From an uncultured Oscillospiraceae bacterium (GTDB taxonomy: Bacteria > Bacillota > Clostridia > Oscillospirales > Oscillospiraceae), in contig CAJOFW010000074.1 in assembly GCA_905234005.1 (NCBI GenBank), positions 1-9,695 on the forward strand: a DNA stretch of 9,695 nt, in the 5' to 3' direction. Every line of letters begins with the position of its first letter. The first letter of the stretch is position 1. The position numbers were made by a program, and so were the translations under genes. Shown piece after piece: positions 1-7,329 of the stretch. The notes beneath the pieces are model-generated. The model saw only the letters and a list, made by a program, of their open reading frames with translations, was not told the DNA's origin and searched no databases.

Positions 1-92
1 GAAAGAAAAAGTATCAAAAAGAACTTTGTATTCGCTTCGAAAAGACAGCGTTTCCAAGGCTTTGCGCCCGGTAACGGAACGAAGCTTTTCAT
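1..92 (-). CDS. doubtful partial small ORF at window edge
   Basis: A minus-strand ATG at 92-90 opens a frame that stays open to the window edge (30 full codons). It begins MKSFVPLPGAKPW and becomes hydrophobic at its visible end (KFFLILFL). I do not recognise a family. The ATG has no convincing Shine-Dalgarno sequence; the bases just upstream read GTTCTCCA. The first 60 bases are clearly more AT-rich than the rest of the window, so this may be part of a dispersed intergenic repeat, not a gene. It lies downstream of the promoter at 198-226, the only contextual support for it being expressed. Confidence 0.15.
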   Translation of the reverse strand, partial: MKSFVPLPGAKPWKRCLFEANTKFFLILFL

Positions 93-107
93 TGGAGAAC
101 AGTATCA

Positions 108-176
108 GATGAACCGGTGTATTCCGGTGCGGCGTCCGTTCCGATGAACCGTGGATTCCGGCGAGGCGTTCGTTCC
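108..176. repeat. two-copy imperfect 35-bp tandem repeat
   Basis: Copy 1 is 108-142 and copy 2 is 143-176, directly abutting. Both start GATGAACCG and end in CGTTCC; they differ by one single-base gap and about four substitutions. The copies lie between a minus-strand promoter and the window edge, so they would fall in the 5' part of that transcript. Copy 1 also contains a small inverted repeat, ACCGG/CCGGT separated by 6 bases. No coding role is evident. Confidence 0.7.
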
Positions 177-197
177 GGCGGCTTCCGGTGATTACTT

Positions 198-226
198 ATT
201 ATATATCAGATCGGCGGATGTTTCAA
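198..226 (-). promoter_or_regulatory. sigma-A-type promoter pointing left
   Basis: On the minus strand a -35 box TTGAAA (226-221) and a perfect -10 box TATAAT (203-198) are separated by exactly 17 bases. It lies only about 20 bases past the stop codon of the last polysaccharide gene (247-245) and would fire leftwards out of the window. No rho-independent terminator is visible between that stop and this promoter, so the operon may read through and the promoter may boost or separately control whatever follows. Confidence 0.6.
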
Positions 227-244
227 TGCCGGTTTTTCGTTTCT

Positions 245-1438
245 CTATCCGTCCTCCGCCTCGGGCATACGCACGGCGAGGGGCAGGAGCAGAAAGACGT
301 TGTAGGACAGCTCGAGCATATGGTGCTCGAGAAGACAGTGCAGCGACACGATGGCGAGGATGCCGAGCCGCTCCCACGACCGCAGCCGGTTCTCCCGCAG
401 CGCCGATACGACCGAGCCGATCAGCACCGCCGCGAGCACCGCCGCGCCGAACAGAAACAGCACGTAGAGATACGAGCTGTCCAGAAAGAACACGCTCTCC
501 GGCTCCTCGACCGCCCCGCCCCGGCCCACGAGCTGAATGTCCGAGCCGAACAGATACAGGGGCAGGTTATTGAACGCCTGCCTGCCGTATACGAGCCGCC
601 CGCTCAGAAGGCGGTTGAGCGACGCCATCCACGGCGTCCGGCTCGTATAAACACGGGACAGCGCGATTATGCCGCCCGCCATCACCGGCCCCGCCGCGAC
701 GCACAGCCCCCGCGTCACCGCGTTGGGCCGCCACGCCCCGTACCGCCGACGGCTTCGCGCCGCGATGAGAAGCCACCCGGCGAGAAGGCCGAGGCACACG
801 GCGCTGTTTCTCGCGTCGGACACGAGCAGCACGACCACGGCGAGAACGGCATACGCCGCGATCTCGATATATGTCGCACGCCGTCCACGCAGAAACGCGA
901 ACCCGGCGGCGGTGAAGAATACGTGCGCGGCGAAATCGGTCGGGTAGATGCTGCCGAGCGCCATGCGGACATGGCCGTCACGCTCATACGTCAGGTTCTC
1001 GATCGAGCCGGTCAGCGCGAGGGCGACGGTGCCGACCAGGGCGGCCGCCGTCACGGCGCACCAGACGCGGAGGATTTTGCGGTAATCCACGCCGTGCGCC
1101 CCGGCGATCAGCAGCGCAAGCTCGAACACATACAGCCGCTCCACCCGCTGCCACGAGCGGATAAGCGACGCGCACAGCACCGCCGCGAGCACAAGCTCCC
1201 ACGGCCCCCACGACCGCTCATACGCGAGCTTCAGCCCGACGAACACCGCGAGCGCGAGCCGGAGCTGCCGGATGGTGTTGTAGTCCCAGTCGAGGCGGTC
1301 GTAGGGGATCATCGTCGTGTAGCGAAACGCCATCAGCGTCATCAGCCCGAGAAGGATAAGGTACACCGTCTCGAACACCGCGTCCGTCCGGCCATACGCC
1401 GCGCCGGATACACGCGGCGAACCATCGCGGCGGCTCAT
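245..1438 (-). CDS. Wzy-like polysaccharide polymerase, second copy
   Basis: This 397-residue integral membrane protein has about 11-12 hydrophobic segments, roughly at residues 22-38, 60-72, 80-93, 100-113, 124-143, 165-183, 188-206, 210-226, 242-260, 322-346 and 356-388. The pattern fits oligosaccharide repeat-unit polymerases (Wzy-like). Features seen in such Firmicutes proteins are MALGSIYPTDFAAH (159-172), SDARNS (207-212), LNRLLSGRL then AF and LFGSDI (274-301), and DSSYLYVLFLFG (320-331). Wzy proteins join lipid-linked repeat units on the outer face of the membrane. The start is the ATG at 1438, overlapping the upstream stop by ATGA with GGGGAGG at 1452-1446 seven bases before it; the frame is open further upstream, but that part is arginine/glycine-rich shadow. 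It is the last gene of the run. Sequence in this class diverges fast, so polymerase versus ligase cannot be settled. Confidence 0.8.
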   Translation of the reverse strand: MSRRDGSPRVSGAAYGRTDAVFETVYLILLGLMTLMAFRYTTMIPYDRLDWDYNTIRQLRLALAVFVGLKLAYERSWGPWELVLAAVLCASLIRSWQRVERLYVFELALLIAGAHGVDYRKILRVWCAVTAAALVGTVALALTGSIENLTYERDGHVRMALGSIYPTDFAAHVFFTAAGFAFLRGRRATYIEIAAYAVLAVVVLLVSDARNSAVCLGLLAGWLLIAARSRRRYGAWRPNAVTRGLCVAAGPVMAGGIIALSRVYTSRTPWMASLNRLLSGRLVYGRQAFNNLPLYLFGSDIQLVGRGGAVEEPESVFFLDSSYLYVLFLFGAAVLAAVLIGSVVSALRENRLRSWERLGILAIVSLHCLLEHHMLELSYNVFLLLPLAVRMPEAEDG

Positions 1439-2868
1439 GACGCCGCCTCCCCGCCGCTTTGAGCCAGCACGGTCATCAGCGTTCCGAATGTCGTCCAGAA
1501 CAGCACGGCGCTCGGCGTCACCTGATACAGTATCACGCCCTGAAACAGCGCGCTCACGGCAAGCTCGCACACGATCGCCGTCATAAGCGCCGCCTCCGCC
1601 CGCCTTCCGTTTGCGGCGCGGCGGATGTTTTTGACGAAGACGCGGAGCGCCAGCACCGCCCACGCGGCGAGTACGATGACGCCGGGGAAGCCCTGCGCGG
1701 CAAAGGTGTTGAAGATCTCGCTATCGAGCGTGTTCATGATCCAGTAGTCGTTGTTCACGATGTACGTCCCGGGCAGGTGCTCGAGGGCGTAGGGCACGAC
1801 GCCCGTGAACGATACGCCGGTCAGCGGCCGGGCAAGGCCAAGCTCGACCGCGCTGCGCCACACATCGAGTCGGCGGTTGCTGAAGCTCTCGAGGCTGCCG
1901 GATATGTCGTAGCCCCGGTCGACCGCCGCGAACGCGCCCGTGTCCTGCACGAGGCGGTTGTTGGCAAGCTGTATGACCTTGGGCAGCAGCAGCCCGACCG
2001 CGAAAATCACCGCCGCGATCACGGCGCACTGCGCGGCCATCCGCGCCGCCGGCGATTTCGACCGCCCGAACCAAAGAAACAGCACGGCCACAGCGCACAC
2101 GACGCCGAGGCACACCATGCCGTTGCGTGAGTCGGACAGCGCCATGTAGTAAAGAAGCGCCGCCATATCAAGCCCGAGCAGGACGCGCAGCCATCTCTCC
2201 CGCCGCCGATAGCCCCAGTAGACGCACATCGCGAGCGTGGAGCAGCACATGACAGAGCCGTAGTTCGGGTCCTGAAACGCCCCCCACAGCCGCCCGGCGA
2301 AGAAGCCCGAGGCGACCTCGTAGTCGGCGTTGTTCGGGTCACGGTAGACGCTGGCGTAGCCGATGAAGTACATATACAGGCTTATGAGGCACAGCGCCGT
2401 CACCCAGATCATAAAGAGGATCGTGAAAAGGCGGAAGTCACGCAGCGTATCGTCCGCCGTCCGATCCTGCGCCTGCGTGTAGAGGATGAGGAAATAGAAC
2501 GTCCAGAGGATGAAATACACGAAGCTCAGCCTTGTGATATACGCCCGGTTCGCGGCGCAGGAGATCGCATAGCTCAGAAGCAGCAGCACAGCGCAGATAA
2601 GAAGCGGCATACGGATATACCGCCTCCACTGCCCCAGCCGCACCAGCAGCACCGCCCCGCCCAGCAGGAACGCCGCGTACATCACGACCGTGATTACGGG
2701 TTTGCCATAGGTGAGGTTGCACGCGCCGAGGCCGGTGTAGAGAAGAAACAACGCCCGGAAGACGTTCTCGAGCGCCGATATCCGGCGGTTCGATATCCGC
2801 CGATCTGACAGCCGCTGATCCGATATTCGCTGATCCGGTATCCGTCGATCCGGCATCTGTTCCGTCAT
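1435..2868 (-). CDS. O-antigen polymerase/ligase-like membrane protein, first copy
   Basis: This 477-residue protein has about 12 hydrophobic segments (near 34-53, 57-76, 87-104, 113-131, 147-170, 203-218, 227-243, 250-267, 278-296, 390-412, 426-444, 450-468) and a large loop at about 297-389, the layout of Wzy/WaaL-type enzymes. Signature stretches are GRLWGAFQDPNYGSV (192-206), LSDSRNGMVCLG (244-255), and NRRLDVWRSA followed by ARPLTGVSF (331-354) in the loop. The role would be polymerising or transferring lipid-linked polysaccharide outside the membrane. The start is the ATG at 2868, in an ATGA overlap with the upstream stop and preceded by GGAGGGGAAGG. The cytoplasmic N-terminus before the first helix is unusual: residues 7-31 are five copies of a pentapeptide like D(R/Q)R(I/L)S. 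The stop overlaps the next polymerase-like gene by 4 bp. Confidence 0.82.
   Translation of the reverse strand: MTEQMPDRRIPDQRISDQRLSDRRISNRRISALENVFRALFLLYTGLGACNLTYGKPVITVVMYAAFLLGGAVLLVRLGQWRRYIRMPLLICAVLLLLSYAISCAANRAYITRLSFVYFILWTFYFLILYTQAQDRTADDTLRDFRLFTILFMIWVTALCLISLYMYFIGYASVYRDPNNADYEVASGFFAGRLWGAFQDPNYGSVMCCSTLAMCVYWGYRRRERWLRVLLGLDMAALLYYMALSDSRNGMVCLGVVCAVAVLFLWFGRSKSPAARMAAQCAVIAAVIFAVGLLLPKVIQLANNRLVQDTGAFAAVDRGYDISGSLESFSNRRLDVWRSAVELGLARPLTGVSFTGVVPYALEHLPGTYIVNNDYWIMNTLDSEIFNTFAAQGFPGVIVLAAWAVLALRVFVKNIRRAANGRRAEAALMTAIVCELAVSALFQGVILYQVTPSAVLFWTTFGTLMTVLAQSGGEAAS
2777..2851. repeat. 15-bp minisatellite, five units, in the polymerase 5' end
   Basis: Five abutting 15-bp units start at 2777, 2792, 2807, 2822 and 2837; plus-strand examples are GATATCCGCCGATCT and GATATTCGCTGATCC. 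They encode residues 7-31 of the 477-aa membrane protein as DRRIP, DQRIS, DQRLS, DRRIS and NRRIS. The unit length is a multiple of three, so copy-number change would alter tail length without shifting frame. The degenerate copies suggest it is not very recent. Confidence 0.85.
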
Positions 2869-3956
2869 TTTCCTTCCCCTCCGATCCCGAGCGCCGTGCG
2901 CAGCCGCTGTCCGCGGCGCAGCGCCGCGCCGAGTGCGGCGGCGTTTGCGCGGTATTGCGCGTAATCCGCCGCCGTCATATCCCGCAAAACCTCCGCCGCC
3001 TCCCCGAGGGAGCCGACCGCGAACCCGGCGCCCGCCGCCGTGATCGTCTCCGCCAGCGCCGCGCCGCTCCATATGACGACGGGCAGACCCGACGCGAGGT
3101 ACAACGACGCCTTATGCGGGTTGTTGTACCGCAGATATTCCCCATAGACGCCCCGGCACGTATCCGCGTCCGGGCCGTCCCACACGAGGCCGAAGCCGCC
3201 CTCGAGCGCCGCCGGCAGCTCGTCCGGCGCGAACGCCCCGCGATAGTCGCCGCCCGCCGCCCCGCGGCTCCCGTCATAGTACACGCCGTAGAGATTCACA
3301 CGCAGCCCCGGCGGAAGCGCGTAGATATATCCCGCCTTGTCGGCGCTGAGATTCCCGGCGACGACGAGCGTACGATAATCCGCCGCCGGATCGCGTTCCA
3401 GCACGGCGCGTTCGGCGTCCGCCGTCATGAGGTAGTCGAACAGCCCGAGCGAAATCATTTTGTCGTCCGGCACGCCGCGCTCTGCCATGAGCGCCCGCAT
3501 TTTGTCGTTGTGGACGACGAGCCTGTCGCAGACGCCGAGAACGCCCGTCTCCTCGATGTGCATACGCGCCCGCGTGCGCAGGCCGAACGAGGCGTCAAGG
3601 CTCATTCGCAGCGATTCAAGGTCGTGCACAAGCCCGATGACGCGCACGCCCCGGTCACGGGCACGGCGGAGCGCCCGGGCCAGAAACAGACAGTTGTGGA
3701 TGACGGGAAGCTGGATGAGAAGCGTATCCCCGTCCGAAAGGCGTGAAAGACCGTCCCGCCAGACGCCGTCCATGCGGACGTGGCCCGCAAGCTTCGCCGC
3801 AAGTCCGGCGTTCTCCCGGTCGCCCGGCGGCGGCACGATGGATATGGCCGTCCAGCCCGCGTCCGCGCAGATCGCCTCCGCGTCGGTCCGGGCCTTCGAC
3901 CACGCCGTCCGGCTCGTCGGGCCGGGGCGTTTTTTTTCCTGAATATAGCAATTCAT
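2865..3956 (-). CDS. Gtf3/galactofuranosyltransferase-like glycosyltransferase
   Basis: This 363-residue soluble protein resembles the GT-B fold family that includes streptococcal Gtf3 (glucosyltransferase acting on glycosylated serine-rich adhesins) and WbbI-type beta-1,6-galactofuranosyltransferases. Visible family stretches are an N-terminal SKARTDAEAI (20-29), LVHDLESLR (109-117), RLVVHNDKM (145-153), GNLSADKAGY (201-210), FGLVWDG (255-261) and YNNPHKASLYLASGLPVV (277-294) in the nucleotide-sugar-binding half. It would add one sugar to the lipid-linked repeat unit in the cytoplasm; donor and acceptor cannot be read from sequence. The ATG at 3956 lies 7 bp after the upstream stop, with GGGAGGGG at 3976-3969 inside the end of that gene, a rather long 12-base spacing. 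Further upstream the frame is open but arginine/serine-rich and antisense-like, so it is excluded. Its stop overlaps the next start by ATGA. Confidence 0.82.
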   Translation of the reverse strand: MNCYIQEKKRPGPTSRTAWSKARTDAEAICADAGWTAISIVPPPGDRENAGLAAKLAGHVRMDGVWRDGLSRLSDGDTLLIQLPVIHNCLFLARALRRARDRGVRVIGLVHDLESLRMSLDASFGLRTRARMHIEETGVLGVCDRLVVHNDKMRALMAERGVPDDKMISLGLFDYLMTADAERAVLERDPAADYRTLVVAGNLSADKAGYIYALPPGLRVNLYGVYYDGSRGAAGGDYRGAFAPDELPAALEGGFGLVWDGPDADTCRGVYGEYLRYNNPHKASLYLASGLPVVIWSGAALAETITAAGAGFAVGSLGEAAEVLRDMTAADYAQYRANAAALGAALRRGQRLRTALGIGGEGK

Positions 3957-3963
3957 GACTCTG

Positions 3964-6123
3964 TCACGCCCCTCCCGGCGGCGGAAGCAGCATCGCAAGC
4001 AGCGCCGCGTCCGATTCTTCGCAGCGGGCGGCGTCAAAGCCCGCCTCGCGGATGAGCGCCGTCGTGTCCGTCCGCGCCGTGTCCGCCGCGACGAGCACGG
4101 CGTCGGCCCACGCGTCCGGGCCGTCCGCCAGCGGCAGCGAGCGCACAAGCGGCGTGATGACCGTCTGCGGCGAGATCGTGTCCGACACGACGCACCCAAG
4201 CCCCGCCGCCTGCGCCTCGAGCAGGGCGATGGACAGCCCCTCGTAATACGACGGCAGCACAAACACGTCCGCCGCCTGCAGGATCGCGGGCACATCCGAC
4301 CGCCGGCCGAGGCGGAGCACCGCCCCGTCGAGGCCCAGCGTGTGGATTCTGTCGTCAAACGCCGCCGCCATCTCCCCCTCGCCGACCGACAGGAGCACCG
4401 CGTCCGGCCTGCGGGCGCGGACGGCCGCGAAGATGTCGAGAAGCCCGAGCGGGTTCTTCTGCGTCGAGAGCCGCCCGACGTGGCACACGGCGAGCCGGTC
4501 GCCGAGGCCGAGCGACGCACGCACGGAGGCCCGGACGGCGGCGTCGAAGCGATAGCTTTTCGCGTCGATCGCGTTCGGGATGAACAGCGATGGCCGGTCA
4601 CCGAACATATGCGCCGCCGCCGCGTCCGAGCAGGATACCCGTCCGGCGGCGAGGGCGTTCAGGAATGGTTTACATAACCTGTGAAGGGTTCTCTTGTCCG
4701 TGTCCCCGTTGTGGCTGTGGACGACGACGCGGCGGCCCATGAGCCACGGCACGACCGCGAGAAACACGCACCCGGCGTCGAGGGCGTTCACATACACCGT
4801 CCTGTACTCCGGATGCGCCCGCAGCACACGCGCCGTACCGCGCCAGTGGCCGAAAAGCGACCGGCTCTTCGCCGGGATAAAATAAACGTCCGCGTTTTTC
4901 GCCGCGAGCTCGTCCGCGTAGGCGATCGCGGGAAAATCGCAGAGAAAGTCCATCGCCCCCGCCGGGAGACGGTTATAAAGGCCCATCAGATACGACTCGA
5001 TGCCGCCGGGGTTATCGGTCATGCCGTACGCGAGCACGCGCCGGGGATCGGGACAGCCCGCCGCGGCGGCGAGAAGCTCCGGTTCCGTCAGCGTCTGTAC
5101 GCGGGCCGATCCGCCCGCCGCGAGACGCACCGCCGCGTAATACGCCCGGCGGCTCACGCGAAACACGGCGCCGCTGAGCCGGACGCGGCGATCGGGAAAG
5201 ATACGCAGCATCCGCAGATATACGTCCGCGTACGTCCCCGCCGCGTAGCGCCGGAACGCCCGGTACGACGGCGACGCGAGCGCCGCCTGCCACAGCACGG
5301 ACCAATAGAGCCTCGCGGCCCCCCAGCGGCGAAACTCCGCCGCGAAGCCGGGGGCGTGGATCGCCATGTCCGCCTCAAGCTCCCGCATGAGCGCAAGGCA
5401 CGACACCCGGTCGGCGGTGAAGCGGCTCATGACGGAGTCGGGCCGCATGACGTAGGTGTACAGCGCCCTGTCGAGACAGCTCACCCGCTCCGCCCGGGCG
5501 AACAGGCGGTAGAGGAAGTCGTAGTCCTCGTAGTATTTGTACCCCTCGGCAAACAGAAGCCCCTGCGCCGTGAGAAAATCCCGCCGGACGAGGATATGAT
5601 AGACCCCGAGCCGGGTCGGGTCGGCGGCGAACAGGCGAAGCTGCTCCTCCCCCGTCCGCGTATACGGCTCCGGCGTACTCGTCTGCTCCGGCGTATCCGT
5701 CGGCTTCGGTATGTCGGTCGGCTCCGGCGCTGCGGATTTCGCCGCCGCTTCCGCCTCGGGCACACGCCGCCCGCCGAAGACGAGCACGTCAAAGCCGCCC
5801 CGCATTGCCATGCCGCGCAGACACGGGATGTAGTCCGGCGCGGCGAGATCGTCGATATCAAAAAAGGCGGCGTATGCCGCGTCCGCCTCCCGCAGCCCAC
5901 GGTTTCGCGCCGCGCTGGCCCCGGCGTTTTCCTGCCGGACGACCCGGGCCGGGACGGCGTACCGCGCCGCGTATGCCTCGATCAGTCCGGCGGAGCCGTC
6001 CGTCGAGCCGTCGTCTATGAAGAGAAGCCGCACGTCCGGGGCCGCCTGCGGCGCCATCATCGCGAAGAAGGCGGGGATGTATTTCGCGCCGTTGTAAACG
6101 GGAATGATCACGTCGATCAGCAT
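3964..6123 (-). CDS. bifunctional GT2-GT4 fusion glycosyltransferase
   Basis: This 719-residue protein joins two glycosyltransferases. Residues 1 to about 240 are a GT2 (GT-A fold) domain: VIIPVYNGAKYI (5-16), DDGSTDGS (37-44), NAGASAARNRGL (66-77), the metal-binding DxD-type FDIDD (88-92) and the YEDYDF segment (198-203) holding the likely catalytic base. Residues about 255-345 are a helical, basic-aromatic connector. Residues about 360-712 are a GT4 (GT-B) domain: TDNPGGIESYLMGLYNRLP (369-387), VVHSHN (467-472), HVGRLSTQKNPLGLLD (548-563) and an E-x7-E pair at E628/E636 in EGLSIALLE. Each domain has its key residues, so both may be active and add two successive sugars in the cytoplasm. A Pro/Thr-rich 18-bp repeat insert sits within the GT2 domain (about 133-153). 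The start ATG has GGGAGGGGGAG just upstream and overlaps the preceding gene's end by 7 bp. Sugar specificity is not deducible. Confidence 0.9.
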   Translation of the reverse strand: MLIDVIIPVYNGAKYIPAFFAMMAPQAAPDVRLLFIDDGSTDGSAGLIEAYAARYAVPARVVRQENAGASAARNRGLREADAAYAAFFDIDDLAAPDYIPCLRGMAMRGGFDVLVFGGRRVPEAEAAAKSAAPEPTDIPKPTDTPEQTSTPEPYTRTGEEQLRLFAADPTRLGVYHILVRRDFLTAQGLLFAEGYKYYEDYDFLYRLFARAERVSCLDRALYTYVMRPDSVMSRFTADRVSCLALMRELEADMAIHAPGFAAEFRRWGAARLYWSVLWQAALASPSYRAFRRYAAGTYADVYLRMLRIFPDRRVRLSGAVFRVSRRAYYAAVRLAAGGSARVQTLTEPELLAAAAGCPDPRRVLAYGMTDNPGGIESYLMGLYNRLPAGAMDFLCDFPAIAYADELAAKNADVYFIPAKSRSLFGHWRGTARVLRAHPEYRTVYVNALDAGCVFLAVVPWLMGRRVVVHSHNGDTDKRTLHRLCKPFLNALAAGRVSCSDAAAAHMFGDRPSLFIPNAIDAKSYRFDAAVRASVRASLGLGDRLAVCHVGRLSTQKNPLGLLDIFAAVRARRPDAVLLSVGEGEMAAAFDDRIHTLGLDGAVLRLGRRSDVPAILQAADVFVLPSYYEGLSIALLEAQAAGLGCVVSDTISPQTVITPLVRSLPLADGPDAWADAVLVAADTARTDTTALIREAGFDAARCEESDAALLAMLLPPPGGA
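5666..5728. repeat. 18-bp minisatellite, 3.5 units, inside the GT2 domain
   Basis: Units start at 5666, 5684 and 5702, with a half unit at 5720; the first reads GGCTCCGGCGTACTCGTC on the plus strand. On the coding strand they give hexapeptides EPTDIP, KPTDTP and EQTSTP, then EP, at residues 134-153 of the 719-aa fusion enzyme. The insert falls between the metal-binding FDIDD and the YEDYDF segment, probably a surface loop. The unit length keeps the reading frame. Confidence 0.85.
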
Positions 6124-7329
6124 GGCTCCCCCTCCCGCGTCACGCCGAGGAGGGCGTCGGCCATGCCGATGATGCGCCTGTAGGAGACCGGCCTGTCAAA
6201 CTCCGCCTCGGCGACGGCCCGGCCCCGGCGGGCCATCTCCGCGCACAGCGCCGGATCGCCGAGCAGACGCTCGAGGGCGTCCGCCAGGGCGGTTTCGTCC
6301 TCCGGCTCGACGTTTACGCCGAAGCCGTCCGCCTCTACCTTCCGGCAGAACTCCGCGCTCAGGCAGGTGTTTACCATCGGCGTGCCCGAGGCGAGGTAGT
6401 CGCCGATCCGATGCTCTGCGGCGCCCGCCGCACGACGGAATTCACGACGATGTCCGACGCGGCGAGGTACGCCGCCATGACGGGATACGGCAGGTACCCC
6501 GTGAACGTCACGTCCGCCCCCAGCGCCGCCGCCAGCGCCTCGAAATCCCCCCGCAGCGGCCCGTCGCCGAGCAGCATGACGCGGACGTTCTCCGCGCCGC
6601 GCCGTCTGAGGACGTCCGCCGCCCGGATGAGCGTCGGGATATCGTAGCTCGTGCCGAGCGTCCCGGCGTAGGTGATCCACCGCTCCCCGGCGGCCTTTCG
6701 CACCGCGCCGGCGTGCTCCCGGACGCCGGCGTCGAAGGCGGCGAGGTCGTTTCCGACGTAGACCGTCTCACGGCGTGGGACGGCGACGCCGTATTTGAGC
6801 GGCTCGTCCCCGAGCCGATCACGCCGTCGGCCAGCCGGTAGGCCCGGCGGGCGTTGATTGTGAAGTAGGAGAACAGGACGTCGCTGAGAACCGGCACGTC
6901 AAACACCATCCGCATGGCCTCCGGCCACAGATCCTCCACGTCAATGATGAAGGGCACGCCGCGCTGCCTCGCGTACCGGGCGGCGACCGCCGCGATGTGG
7001 TTGTCGGGGATGAGGCAGTACACGAGATCGTAGTCGTTTTGATTGAGGTGCCGCCATACGCTCCGGGCCATGCGTCGCAGACTGCGGACGCGCCGAAGGT
7101 CGATGTTTTTCCTGTAGGCGGTCTGCTCCATGAACGCGACGTCGCACTGCGCCCGGGCGGCGTCCATCTCCGCCGCCGTGCGGAAGCGCTTTTCCCAGTG
7201 CTGGAAGGAGCCGGTGATCAGCTCCGCCTCGTAGCCGTAACGCCGGAACAGCCCGGCGAGATAGTACATCCGGCCGAGCCCCTTTTCTCCCGGCAGCGCC
7301 GTATCATACGCCACAACCGCGATTTTCAT
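6117..7329 (-). pseudogene. GT4 glycosyltransferase gene with two frameshifts
   Basis: Three frames read in series give one GT4 (GT-B, WcaI-like) glycosyltransferase of about 404-406 residues. Part 1 (7329 to about 6812) starts MKIAVVAYDTALPGEKGLGR and contains HWEKRFR, IDVEDLWPEAMRMVF, VLSDVLF and YRLADGVIG. Part 2 (about 6807 to 6410) runs from DEPLKYG through YAGTLGTSYDIPTLI, LLGDGPL and DIVVNSVVRRAPQSI. Part 3 (6407 to 6117) is IGDYLASGTPMVNTCLSAEF to the stop. The first break is at the CCCC run 6808-6811, where one extra base restores frame. The second is at 6408-6409, where two bases stand where I expect about three codons, suggesting a 7-base loss. The ATG overlaps the upstream stop by ATGA and has GGAGG nine bases before it, so it was built as an ordinary operon member. 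It is either a true pseudogene or carries sequencing/assembly errors. The product would have added a sugar to the lipid-linked unit. Confidence 0.85.

Noticed and set aside
188..1462. Long plus-strand open frame antisense to the second polymerase-like gene
   Set aside because: Its product is Arg/His/Gln/Pro-rich with no hydrophobic or domain structure, and the opposite strand encodes a coherent membrane protein. High-GC codon use leaves antisense frames open.
3957..4601. N-terminal extension of the Gtf3-like gene up to 4601
   Set aside because: The extension is Arg/Ser/Cys-rich and antiparallel to no family pattern; it overlaps the GT4 half of the fusion gene, and ATG 3956 begins a family-like N-terminus.
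4681..6183. 500-codon plus-strand open frame antisense to the GT2-GT4 fusion
   Set aside because: The composition is dominated by Arg, His, Pro and Val with no motif, no ribosome binding site, and full overlap with a well-supported glycosyltransferase gene.
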